A DNA stretch of 64,000 nucleotides from contig NZ_JAIWJY010000002.1 in assembly GCF_028829235.1 (NCBI RefSeq), positions 248,001-312,000 on the forward strand, in the 5' to 3' direction. How positions within the stretch are numbered: the stretch's first letter is position 1; every line of letters begins with the position of its first letter. Source of the stretch: Tenacibaculum larymnensis (GTDB lineage: Bacteria > Bacteroidota > Bacteroidia > Flavobacteriales > Flavobacteriaceae). Shown here one piece after another: positions 17,700-25,695 of the stretch. The notes beneath the pieces are model-generated. The model worked only from the letters and a program-made list of their open reading frames with translations. It was not told where the DNA came from and searched no databases. Position numbers and translations under genes: made by a program.

Positions 17700-18668
17700 T
17701 TACATTTTTAATAAATAAGCAAATATTAATGGAGCAACAATAGTTGCATCACTTTCTATAATAAACTTTGGAGTATCAATGTCTAATTTACCCCATGTAA
17801 TCTTTTCATTAGGAACAGCTCCTGAATATGATCCGTAGCTTGTAGTTGAATCTGAAATTTGACAGAAATAACTCCAGAAAGGAGTGTCTTCTCTCTCTAA
17901 ATCTTGATACAACATTGGTACTACACAAATAGGAAAATCTCCAGCGATTCCACCTCCAATTTGGAAAAAACCAATTCCATTTTCTGAGTTTTCAGTATAC
18001 CAATCAGCTAAGAAAGTCATGTACTCAATACCTGACTTCATAGTAGAAGCTTTTAATTCTCCTTTTACTACATAAGAAGCAAAAATATTTCCCATAGTAC
18101 TATCTTCCCATCCAGGAACAACAATTGGTAAATTCTTTTCTGCAGCTGCATACATCCAAGAATCTTTCAAGTCGATTTCGTAATACTCTTCTAAAACTCC
18201 TGATAATAAAAGCTTGTACATAAATTCATGTGGAAGATAACGTTCACCAGCTTCTTCTGCATCTTTCCAAATTTTGAAAATATGCTTTTGTAGGCGTCTA
18301 AAAGCTTCCTCTTCAGGAATGCAAGTATCGGTAACACGGTTTAACCCTTTTAATAATAAGTCCCATTCTTCTTGGGGTGTTAAGTCACGATAGTTTGGTA
18401 CTCTTTTATAATGTGAGTGAGCAACTAGGTTCATAATATCTTCTTCAAGATTTGCACCAGTACAAGAAATGATATGCACTTTATCTTGACGAATCATTTC
18501 AGCGAAAATTTTACCCAACTCAGCTGTACTCATAGCTCCTGCTAATGACACTAACATTTTAGAGCCTTGTTCAAGTTGTTCTTCATACCCTTTTGCAGCA
18601 TCTACTAGAGCAGCTGCGTTAAAGTGTAAAAAGTATTTTTCTATAAAATTGGTTATAGGTTTGTCCAT
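17700..18668 (-). CDS. Deoxyhypusine synthase-like protein
   Basis: 322 residues. In eukaryotes and archaea this family transfers the aminobutyl group of spermidine to eIF5A. Bacteria lack that substrate, and bacterial members studied so far act on polyamines, for example as homospermidine synthases. The conserved C-terminal block is present as SGAVPNEKITWGKLD, with the lysine that forms the enzyme-imine intermediate at about residue 294. The NAD-binding segment FFQIGGGIAGDFPI is also present. The operon with arginine decarboxylase and agmatinase supports a polyamine product. The exact reaction cannot be read from sequence. Confidence 0.85.
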   Translation of the reverse strand: MDKPITNFIEKYFLHFNAAALVDAAKGYEEQLEQGSKMLVSLAGAMSTAELGKIFAEMIRQDKVHIISCTGANLEEDIMNLVAHSHYKRVPNYRDLTPQEEWDLLLKGLNRVTDTCIPEEEAFRRLQKHIFKIWKDAEEAGERYLPHEFMYKLLLSGVLEEYYEIDLKDSWMYAAAEKNLPIVVPGWEDSTMGNIFASYVVKGELKASTMKSGIEYMTFLADWYTENSENGIGFFQIGGGIAGDFPICVVPMLYQDLEREDTPFWSYFCQISDSTTSYGSYSGAVPNEKITWGKLDIDTPKFIIESDATIVAPLIFAYLLKM

Positions 18669-18680
18669 TTTTTTATTTTG

Positions 18681-19460
18681 TTAAATAAGTTTTTCAACAA
18701 TTACCTGTACTACTTCAAAAAGAATTAGAAGAATGATAATCCATTCTAGCATGCTACTGTATTTATGTTGTAGTATATCGTTGAATAAATCTAAATTTTC
18801 TTTAATTACGTTTAAACTATTTTCAATTCCTTGGTGACGTTTTAAAATGTCTAATTCATCTTTTAGTTTATAGTCTAAATCAGACAAGTCTTTGTTATTC
18901 CAAGCAACATCTGGTGAGTCAAAAACAAATAAGTTTTCAGCAATGTTGTTTTTTAAATTTAAGGTTTTACCAATAAATTTTCGCATTTGAATTTTAGAAA
19001 GTTTAAAACTTCCAGTTTTTTCTAATTGCTTTGAATACACTAATGTTTTATCGTGTAAATCAGATGTTTTATTTACATAATTCATCAATGCTACAGATTG
19101 TGCTAGGTTAAGCATGATAATATGTGCTACGTCATCGTTTAAATTTTTAATTTGAATAGTTCCAAAATCAACTTCTATAGTATCAGAAAAAGTGATGTTG
19201 TATTTTTCTGAGGGTAAGTTGTTGACATTTGAATTTTCTTTATTGATTAAAAAACTAACAATTTGACTAATTAAATTATCCGTACAGTTCATGAAAACAA
19301 CACTTCCATAATCTTTTACATAGATGTATGAGTTGTCAGTAATTTTATATAATAAAAAAGAATGTTCTCTTTTTATTAATTCATACGATTCAAACTGTGA
19401 GCGAATAGCACTAAGTGCTATTCGTTTTTCAAGATGATATGCAATTGTTTGTAAGTGCAT
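18681..19460 (-). CDS. RMD1/YagE (DUF155) family protein with C-terminal membrane anchor
   Basis: 259 residues. The N-terminal half is soluble (YIYVKDYGSVVFMNC is the family-like core). A helical region follows (LDYKLKDELDILKRHQGIE) and then a single C-terminal membrane segment, SSMLEWIIILLILFEVVQVI. This layout is that of DUF155/RMD1 proteins. The biochemical function in bacteria is unknown. It lies two bases from agmatinase and 12 bases before the deoxyhypusine-synthase-like gene, so it is part of the same operon. Confidence 0.78.
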   Translation of the reverse strand: MHLQTIAYHLEKRIALSAIRSQFESYELIKREHSFLLYKITDNSYIYVKDYGSVVFMNCTDNLISQIVSFLINKENSNVNNLPSEKYNITFSDTIEVDFGTIQIKNLNDDVAHIIMLNLAQSVALMNYVNKTSDLHDKTLVYSKQLEKTGSFKLSKIQMRKFIGKTLNLKNNIAENLFVFDSPDVAWNNKDLSDLDYKLKDELDILKRHQGIENSLNVIKENLDLFNDILQHKYSSMLEWIIILLILFEVVQVIVEKLI

Positions 19461-19461
19461 T

Positions 19462-20400
19462 CTAATAATCGTCGTCGTCGCTTTTAAACTTTGCTAATTT
19501 GTTAAATGCAGAGTTTTCGTCATCATCATAATCTTCTTCATCCTCCATGGTAGAAGAAAACTTATAGCTCAACATTTTATAGTACAATTTTGCTGCTAAA
19601 AAATCTGAAGATTTCTCATTTTCGTTAGGGCATAATTCTACAATATCAAAACCAACTACATTTCTTTCGGTAAACACTCTCTTTAAAAACTCTAAAGTTT
19701 CATAGTAAAATAATCCTCCTGGTTCAGGTGTTCCTGTACTTGGTAATAATGAAGGATCTATAGCATCTAAATCAAATGTGATAAAAACATTACCTGTTAA
19801 TTGATCAATAACTTCATCCATCCAATATTCATTTACAGCCATATCATGTGCAAAAAAGACTTTATCCATATTCATAGAAGACTTTTCTGATATGTCCATA
19901 CTGCGAATACCTACTTGTACTAAGTTGGTAGTTTGACTCGCTTCGTATACAGCACAAGCATGATTGCATGAGCTACCTTCATATTCTTTACGTAAATCGG
20001 CATGTGCATCAATATGTAAAACAGTAAGGTTGTTAAAACATTCGTTAAAAGCACGGATTGTTCCTATCGAAATTGAATGTTCTCCTCCAAAAAGAGTTAC
20101 AAACTTATTTTTGTTAATGAATTTTTTAGTTGTTGCATGTACAGCTTCTACCATAGCTTCAGGAGAAGAGTCTTCAGTAACAGCATCAGCTAAATAAACA
20201 CCTTCTTTGTATACTTCACTATCAGTTTCTATATCGTATAACTCCATGTTTTCAGAGGCATCTAAAAATGCCTCAGGTCCTTTATCAGCTCCTTTTTGCC
20301 AAGTACTAGTTCCATCATAAGGAACAGGTATAAGTACTACTTTCGCGTTTTCTAGTTTTGCGTATTGGTCAGGTATTCCTGCGTAATTTCTTTTTTTCAT
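19462..20400 (-). CDS. speB: Agmatinase (ureohydrolase family)
   Basis: 312 residues. It hydrolyses agmatine to putrescine and urea. The metal-binding ureohydrolase motifs are complete: GGEHS with His108, DAHAD (D131, H133, D135) and FDLDAIDP (D210, D212). The Pro/Gly motif GTPEPGG follows. The C-terminal 20 residues are acidic (DEEDYDDDEN). It is directly downstream of the decarboxylase that would make its substrate. Arginase activity is a less likely alternative given that neighbour. Confidence 0.93.
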   Translation of the reverse strand: MKKRNYAGIPDQYAKLENAKVVLIPVPYDGTSTWQKGADKGPEAFLDASENMELYDIETDSEVYKEGVYLADAVTEDSSPEAMVEAVHATTKKFINKNKFVTLFGGEHSISIGTIRAFNECFNNLTVLHIDAHADLRKEYEGSSCNHACAVYEASQTTNLVQVGIRSMDISEKSSMNMDKVFFAHDMAVNEYWMDEVIDQLTGNVFITFDLDAIDPSLLPSTGTPEPGGLFYYETLEFLKRVFTERNVVGFDIVELCPNENEKSSDFLAAKLYYKMLSYKFSSTMEDEEDYDDDENSAFNKLAKFKSDDDDY

Positions 20401-20415
20401 CTTAATATTTTTTTA

Positions 20416-21807
20416 CTAGTATCCTAAGATAGATAATAGCTCTTCGCTTTTTTGTTGTTCTTTAAATAATTTGGTGGTTAAATCACCATTTTCGTTTATG
20501 TCAATTAATATATGTTTTGGAGTTGGGATTAAACAGTGTTGTAATCCGCCAAAACCACCAATAGTTTCTTGGTATGCTCCTGTATTGAAAAAGCCTACGT
20601 ATAAAGGACTCTCTTTTTCGTATACAGGTAAATAAATTCCGTTTACATGCTGCTCTGAGTTATAATAATCGTCGCTGTCGCAGGTTAAACCTCCTAATAA
20701 AACACGTTCGTATCTATGATTCCATTTGTTAAGCGGAAGCATGATAAAGCGTTTGTTTATAGCCCAAGAATCAGGTAAGGTGGTAATGAAAGATGAATTA
20801 ATCATATTCCATTTTTCACGATCATTTTGTTTTTTTTGGTATAACACTTCATACACAGCTCCTCCTGATTCTCCTACAGTAAAACTTCCAAATTCAGTAA
20901 AAATGTTAGGAACTTCTACACCAGCTTCTTTACAAGCAAGATTTATTTGGTTGATGATTTCGTCTACCATATACTCATAATCGTAATCAAACGCTAATGA
21001 GTTTTTAATAGGAAACCCTCCACCTATATTTAAACTATCTAAACTTGGACATACTTTTTTAAGTTTTGTATACACTCGTAAACACTTTAATAATTCGTTC
21101 CAGTAATAGGCATTATCTCTAATTCCTGTATTGATAAAGAAGTGTAACATCTTTAACTCTACTTGCGGATTATTAGCTATTTCACGTTCATAAAAGGATA
21201 CAATATTTTTATAACCAATTCCTAAACGGCTAGTGTAAAACTCAAACTTAGGTTCTTCTTCAGAAGCTATACGAATTCCTACATTAAACTTACTTCTAGT
21301 TTCGTCTAGTAATAAATTTAACTCCTCATAATTGTCTATTATTGGTATGCAATTTGTATGTCCACCATCAATTAAACTAACAATATTAGCAATGTATTGA
21401 TCGCGTTTAAAACCGTTGCACAATACATAAGCATCATCACTTAACTTTCCTTCTTTTTTTAGTGATTTTACAATATCTATATCAAAAGCAGACGATGTTT
21501 CAATATGTATATCATTTTTTAAAGCTTCATTTAAAACATATTTAAAGTGTGAGCTTTTGGTACAATAACTATAGTTGTAACTGCCTTGATAATTGTGCTT
21601 TTCAATAGCTTTATGAAACCAGTTTTTGGCTTTGTTTATATTTTCTGATATTTTAGGTAAATAAGTGAATTTTAACGGTGCTCCGTATTGCTTCACTAAT
21701 TCCATCATATCAATGTTGTGAAAAAATAAATTATTGTTTTCAGTATGAAATTCCGCTTGCGGAAAATCAAACGTTTGTTCTATTAAGTCTTTATATTTAG
21801 TATTCAT
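20416..21807 (-). CDS. speA: Arginine decarboxylase, PLP-dependent (flavobacterial short form)
   Basis: 463 residues from the ATG at 21807; an in-frame upstream ATG at 21849 would add an unconserved extension. It converts arginine to agmatine. It belongs to the alanine-racemase-fold decarboxylases: PLP lysine Lys84 in YSYCTKSSHFKYV, then HIETSSAFDID and the PLP-phosphate-site segment SLNIGGGFPIKNS. It is much shorter than the E. coli biosynthetic enzyme (about 630 residues). It is first in the operon with agmatinase, giving putrescine. A related specificity for another basic amino acid cannot be excluded. Confidence 0.88.
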   Translation of the reverse strand: MNTKYKDLIEQTFDFPQAEFHTENNNLFFHNIDMMELVKQYGAPLKFTYLPKISENINKAKNWFHKAIEKHNYQGSYNYSYCTKSSHFKYVLNEALKNDIHIETSSAFDIDIVKSLKKEGKLSDDAYVLCNGFKRDQYIANIVSLIDGGHTNCIPIIDNYEELNLLLDETRSKFNVGIRIASEEEPKFEFYTSRLGIGYKNIVSFYEREIANNPQVELKMLHFFINTGIRDNAYYWNELLKCLRVYTKLKKVCPSLDSLNIGGGFPIKNSLAFDYDYEYMVDEIINQINLACKEAGVEVPNIFTEFGSFTVGESGGAVYEVLYQKKQNDREKWNMINSSFITTLPDSWAINKRFIMLPLNKWNHRYERVLLGGLTCDSDDYYNSEQHVNGIYLPVYEKESPLYVGFFNTGAYQETIGGFGGLQHCLIPTPKHILIDINENGDLTTKLFKEQQKSEELLSILGY

Positions 21808-22212
21808 TATTATTTTAGTTGTATCTGTATATTGTGTACAGAAAATCATTCAAAAAACAGTTGAGGTATACACCAAAACTTTTTTAAATAAATTGTATAA
21901 CAAGGCTTTGTTGCTGTTTTACAACAAGATGTTAAACCAAAATAAAATGAATAGTTAGACTCTTAAAGCTAAGCAATCACCGCACTGTTTATAAAAATTC
22001 AGTGGTAGAGAGTATTGAAAGTAGGAAGAAACCTTAATGTTTCGGTTGTGTTTCTCAAACACTAAATAACTCACTATCTTCCCATAGAAGTTATTGCCGA
22101 AATAAGTAAAACGTAACATTTTGACTTATGTAATAAGATGTGGTAAATGTAAACTATTTTTTAATACAACAAACTTTTTTTTATTTTTTTTAATAAATTG
22201 AAGTTTAGTTGG
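21808..22212. other. Long leader/intergenic region upstream of the arginine decarboxylase gene
   Basis: 405 bases between the mscS-like gene and speA, both on the minus strand. No coding frame is convincing. The central part, 21979-22104, is dense with complementary segments (listed separately). The MscS-proximal end is A/T homopolymer-rich. I found no exact TAnnTTTG box for speA. Confidence 0.5.
21979..22104. ncRNA. Candidate structured RNA (hairpin plus three-way junction) upstream of speA
   Basis: Complementary segments in order: CACTG 21983-21987 with CAGTG 22000-22004. Then a closing stem TTTCGG 22040-22045 with CCGAAA 22097-22102. It encloses GTGTTT/AAACAC (22048-22062, 3-base loop) and AATAACT/AGTTATT (22065-22095) topped by CTAT/ATAG. 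A competing hairpin, GAAAC 22028-22032 with GTTTC 22039-22043, would exclude the closing stem. The loop CTTCCC (22078-22083) can pair with GGAAG at 22024-22028. The strand is undecided: minus would make it a speA leader, plus an independent RNA. No known riboswitch motif was recognised. Confidence 0.35.
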
Positions 22213-22740
22213 TTAGCTTGTTTTTTGTTTCTTTATTAGCTCTATCCCTTTGTATAAAATAGTCGTATTAGGTATAGTAATTTCCCTTTTTTCTTCTGGC
22301 ATATAGAGTAAAACGTAAAATCCAGTAATGTTTTTTACAACACCTTGTAAATCGAAGTCTTTGTCTATAATTTTTATAGTATCTCCTATACGCATAGGGT
22401 GATAAAAAAACAGAATAATGCTAGCCGTTAGGTTTGATAAAATAGACCATTGAGCAAAAAAACCGACTCCTAATACTGCGAGTATTGACGAAGCAAAAAC
22501 AATTACTTCTTTAAAGTTAATACCAAAAATAATTAATGAAATGAATAAGGCTAAAGTATAGTATAAAAAATAGCTTATGTTTAAAATTAACTTTCTTCTA
22601 TGAGGTTCAATAGCATTTTTTACAACATAAGACCTAGTTAATTTTTTTGTTACATGAATTAAAAAAAATAACGAAGCTGTTAAAAGCAAGAATTGTAAAA
22701 ATGGGTTGTAGATAGATAATTCTAGAAAACGATTTTTCAT
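22213..22740 (-). CDS. MscS-family small-conductance mechanosensitive channel
   Basis: 175 residues, inner membrane. Membrane segments lie at about 13-30, 50-70 and 75-95. The pore-lining/beta-domain junction has the typical AQWSILSNLTASIILFFYHP and MRIGDTIKI. It is much shorter than E. coli MscS (286 residues), lacking most of the C-terminal vestibule. It would release solutes on hypo-osmotic shock. It is divergent from the Usp gene, with a minus-strand TATATTTG box 17 bases upstream. Confidence 0.87.
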   Translation of the reverse strand: MKNRFLELSIYNPFLQFLLLTASLFFLIHVTKKLTRSYVVKNAIEPHRRKLILNISYFLYYTLALFISLIIFGINFKEVIVFASSILAVLGVGFFAQWSILSNLTASIILFFYHPMRIGDTIKIIDKDFDLQGVVKNITGFYVLLYMPEEKREITIPNTTILYKGIELIKKQKTS

Positions 22741-22756
22741 TATTGTGTTTTTTATA

Positions 22757-22764
22757 CAAATATA
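22757..22764 (-). promoter_or_regulatory. -7 element of the mscS-like gene
   Basis: Minus strand reads TATATTTG, an exact TAnnTTTG match 17 bases before the ATG. Confidence 0.5.
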
Positions 22765-22801
22765 CTTCTGGTTTTGTAAATATAATCTCGAAATAAAAAA
22801 T

Positions 22802-22809
22802 TATATTTG
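22802..22809 (+). promoter_or_regulatory. -7 element of the Usp gene
   Basis: TATATTTG, an exact consensus match 26 bases before the ATG at 22836. The nearest TTTG lies 25 bases upstream, longer than the usual 19-21. Confidence 0.5.
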
Positions 22810-22835
22810 ATTGAAAATCATAGTTATATATCGTT

Positions 22836-23669
22836 ATGAAGAATGTTTTAATACCCTATAATTTTTCAGAAGCAGCTATTAATGCTTTAAATTACACAAA
22901 ACAACTGTTTAAAGGTGTTGAGGTAACCATTTATTTATTAGATGTGTATATAAGTCAACCTTCAGAACTATTGAGCGACGAAGAAAATGAAAAATGGTTT
23001 AATGAAATGGATAATGAAATTGAAGATGAATTAAAGTATTTAATTGAAGTTTTAAGAAGAGAGAATACTGGTTTTAATTACGAGTATGTTGTAGAGTCAA
23101 ATTCATTAACAAAGGCAGTTACTAAAACAATTGAAGAAAAGAATATTGATGTAGTAATTGCGGGTACAAAAGGTGCAAAAAGTTTGGCAGAAACATTTAT
23201 TGGTACAAATACCATGAAAATGATTAATGTAGTTAATAAATGTCCAATACTTGTGGTTCCTATGAATTACAAGTATAAACCATTACATCAAATTGTGTTT
23301 TCAACAAACTATAAAAGATTGTTTACAGCAAAAGAATTACAGTTTTTAATTAATTTAAGTAGAGTTAAGAAATGTATGTTGGAAGTTGTAAGTTTATCTG
23401 AAGAGAACTTTTTATCTGAGAATCAACAAAGGAATAAGGTAAAATTAAGAGAGTTATTACAAGATGTAAATGTTACGTATAAAAAAATTGATTGGGAAGG
23501 CTCTGAAACGTTAACAGTTGAAAAACATATTGAAGAAACAGAAAGTGAGCTGTTGGTTTTAATAAACCATAAGTACAATTTTTTTAATCGTTTGTTGGAA
23601 GAAAATGTAATAAAAAAATCAGCATTTAACAGTAAAATCCCTATATTGATATTACCAGAAATAGCTTAA
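22836..23669 (+). CDS. Universal stress protein with two Usp domains
   Basis: 277 residues, cytoplasmic. It opens MKNVLIPYNFSEAAINALNY, the first strand and helix of a UspA domain. The nucleotide-binding loop is VIAGTKGAKSLAETFIGTN, followed by CPILVVPMNY, which closes domain 1 at about residue 145. The second half (VFSTNYKRLFTAKELQFL to IPILILPE) is a degenerate second domain without a clear ATP loop. It is followed after two bases by a TerB-like gene and then corA, suggesting a stress-linked operon. Confidence 0.87.
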   Translation: MKNVLIPYNFSEAAINALNYTKQLFKGVEVTIYLLDVYISQPSELLSDEENEKWFNEMDNEIEDELKYLIEVLRRENTGFNYEYVVESNSLTKAVTKTIEEKNIDVVIAGTKGAKSLAETFIGTNTMKMINVVNKCPILVVPMNYKYKPLHQIVFSTNYKRLFTAKELQFLINLSRVKKCMLEVVSLSEENFLSENQQRNKVKLRELLQDVNVTYKKIDWEGSETLTVEKHIEETESELLVLINHKYNFFNRLLEENVIKKSAFNSKIPILILPEIA

Positions 23670-23671
23670 TT

Positions 23672-24049
23672 ATGAAATTTACTGAAGGATTCTATAAAAG
23701 TATAGCTAATTTATTTTATGCAGTTTCTATGGCAGATAAAAACATGACTGTAGAAGAAAAAAAGAGTATTGTTAAAAGAGTAGAAAAAAACTGGTCTGCA
23801 TCAGAAAATAAATCAGATAGCGAGTTGATATATGAAACGTTAAGAGAACTTATAAAAGAAAAAGCAACATCAGAAACAGCTTATGAAAGCTTTAAAGAGT
23901 ATTACTTAGTGCATAAAGAAGAATTCTCAAAAAAAGTAATTCACGATTTATTAGCAGCGTCACATGAGATTTCTAGCTCTTATGCGAGAAAAAATAAATC
24001 AGAACTCATAATTTTAGCCAGACTTTACAAATTATTTAATCTCGTATAA
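23672..24049 (+). CDS. Small helical protein, possibly TerB-like
   Basis: 125 residues, all-helical by composition. The segment LFYAVSMADKNMTVEEKKSIVKRV resembles the ADG-x-ΦxxEE helix start of TerB domains, and LLAASHEISSSYARKNKSEL could be the second repeat. There is no signal peptide or membrane segment. It lies between the Usp and corA genes with gaps of 2 and 8 bases. The family call is by pattern only. Confidence 0.6.
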   Translation: MKFTEGFYKSIANLFYAVSMADKNMTVEEKKSIVKRVEKNWSASENKSDSELIYETLRELIKEKATSETAYESFKEYYLVHKEEFSKKVIHDLLAASHEISSSYARKNKSELIILARLYKLFNLV

Positions 24050-24057
24050 TTAAACAG

Positions 24058-25122
24058 ATGACAAGGTTTATAACCAAGCAAAAAAACACTAAAAATGTAA
24101 TTCCTGGAAGCCCAGTTTTTGTAGGAAATCAAAAAGAAGAGAATACAAGGATACGATTAATAGGATATGATGAAAATGAACTTGAAGAAATAGAGCTAGA
24201 AACTATAGATGAACTTGAAAATTATATAAATAAATACAAGAGACTTTGGCTTAATATTGATGGTTTACATGATGTTGAATTAGTAGGGAAGGTTGGTGAA
24301 TTGTTTGATATTCATACACTTGTTCTTGAAGATATTGTAAATACCGATCAGAGACCTAGAGTAGATATTGAGGAACATTACATTTTTACAAGTATTAAAA
24401 TGTTGTTTTTAAATAAAGAAAAGCATCAATTAGAAGCAGAGCAAATATCTATGTATTTATTAAAAAATGTGCTGATTACTTTTCAAGAAAAGCAAGGAGA
24501 TATTTTTGAGTCAGTAAGAGAGAGGTTACGTCATAAAAAAGGAAGAGTACGAAATTATAGTGTAACATATTTAAAGTATTGTTTATTAGATGTAATTGTA
24601 GATAACTACAATTTTTTAATGGAAACTTTTGGCGAGAAAGTTGAATTCTTAGAAGATAAAATTTTACTACAACCTAATAAAAATACATTACAAGAAATTA
24701 ATAAATACAAAATAGAACTTAATTATTTTAGAAAAGCAATACGACCAGCTCGTGAGGCAATAAATAGTTTTAGAGCATTAAAAACAGAATTAATAACAAA
24801 AAAAGAACAACCTTTTTTTAATGATTTGAATGATTTGGTTCAACGAAGTTATGATTCAGTTGAAAACTATAAGAGTATGTTGAGTGAGCAACTTACAGTA
24901 TACTCAACAAACGTAAACAATCGTTTGAATGATATTATGAAAATACTAACCATATTTTCGGTAGTATTCATTCCCATTACCTTTATAGCGGGTATTTATG
25001 GTACAAACTTTGAATATATTCCTGAGCTTACGTATCGTAGTGGATACTTTGTAATGTGGGGAGTAATTTTGTTCACTGTAATGATAATGTTAGGGTATTT
25101 TAAATACAAAAAATGGTTTTAA
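24058..25122 (+). CDS. corA: CorA-family divalent cation transporter
   Basis: 354 residues. It is a pentameric inner-membrane channel for Mg2+/Co2+. The large cytoplasmic N-terminal domain has LWLNIDGLHD and the long helix region NYFRKAIRPAREAI. Two C-terminal membrane helices follow (about 297-318 and 328-348). The pore signature between them reads YGTNFEYIPEL, so the canonical GMN is GTN here. This is a variation in a selectivity-determining residue, and transport of another cation is possible. It is last in the Usp/TerB-like/corA group. Confidence 0.92.
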   Translation: MTRFITKQKNTKNVIPGSPVFVGNQKEENTRIRLIGYDENELEEIELETIDELENYINKYKRLWLNIDGLHDVELVGKVGELFDIHTLVLEDIVNTDQRPRVDIEEHYIFTSIKMLFLNKEKHQLEAEQISMYLLKNVLITFQEKQGDIFESVRERLRHKKGRVRNYSVTYLKYCLLDVIVDNYNFLMETFGEKVEFLEDKILLQPNKNTLQEINKYKIELNYFRKAIRPAREAINSFRALKTELITKKEQPFFNDLNDLVQRSYDSVENYKSMLSEQLTVYSTNVNNRLNDIMKILTIFSVVFIPITFIAGIYGTNFEYIPELTYRSGYFVMWGVILFTVMIMLGYFKYKKWF

Positions 25123-25155
25123 GGATTGTTTAAGTTTTTGAAAATTAAATTTTTG

Positions 25156-25163
25156 TATCTTTG
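25156..25163 (+). promoter_or_regulatory. -7 promoter element of the metal-efflux operon
   Basis: TATCTTTG, an exact match ending 9 bases before the ATG at 25173, so the leader would be extremely short. A TTTTTG run ends 15 bases upstream, closer than the usual spacer. Confidence 0.5.
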
Positions 25164-25172
25164 TGGCGTAAA

Positions 25173-25589
25173 ATGAAAAAAGCATTTGGTAAAATAGCAT
25201 CTATTTTAATGTCTTTTGTAGTGTTGTTATCTACAATGTCATTTACCGTTAATAGTCACTTTTGTGGAGACATGTTAGTGGGTACAAGCTATTTTGTAAA
25301 GGCTGAATCTTGTGGAATGGAAATGAAGCAGGAATCAAAACCTGAAGAATGTTCAGTAATTAAGAAAAATTGCTGTCAAGATGTTGCATCTGTAGTTGAA
25401 GGACAAGACAATTTAAAGCTTACTTCTTTTGACCAACTGTCTTTTGACCAACAAGTTTTTATAGCTTCATTTTACTACAGCTATATTAATTTATTTGAAG
25501 GAATTCATAATAAAGTAATTCCTTTTAAAGATTATACACCTCCACTGGTCATCAAGGATATTCATGTACTTGATGAAGTATATTTAATA
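25173..25589 (+). CDS. HYC_CC_PP-type small secreted protein in front of the efflux operon
   Basis: 138-139 residues; the ATG at 25173 is preferred over an upstream TTG at 25161. A signal peptide (IASILMSFVVLLSTMSFTV) is followed by the three signatures of this Bacteroidota family. These are a HYC-type motif (HFC, residues 29-31), a CC pair (residues 67-68) and a PP near the end (DYTPPLV). The family is commonly found beside CusA-type pumps. The cysteines suggest metal binding in the periplasm, but its role is not established. Confidence 0.8.
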
Positions 25590-25695
25590 TGATTTTTAAA
25601 CAATAACTATTTGTCCTTTTGAAAATTTCAATTGGATGATTTGTCGTACTCGATGTTTTTAACATCAATGTTTAATTGTTTAAAATCATTTTTAT

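Noticed and set aside
21979..22104. Hammerhead ribozyme or a known purine/TPP riboswitch
   Set aside because: The conserved core CTGANGA/GAAA and the known aptamer consensus bases are not found on either strand.
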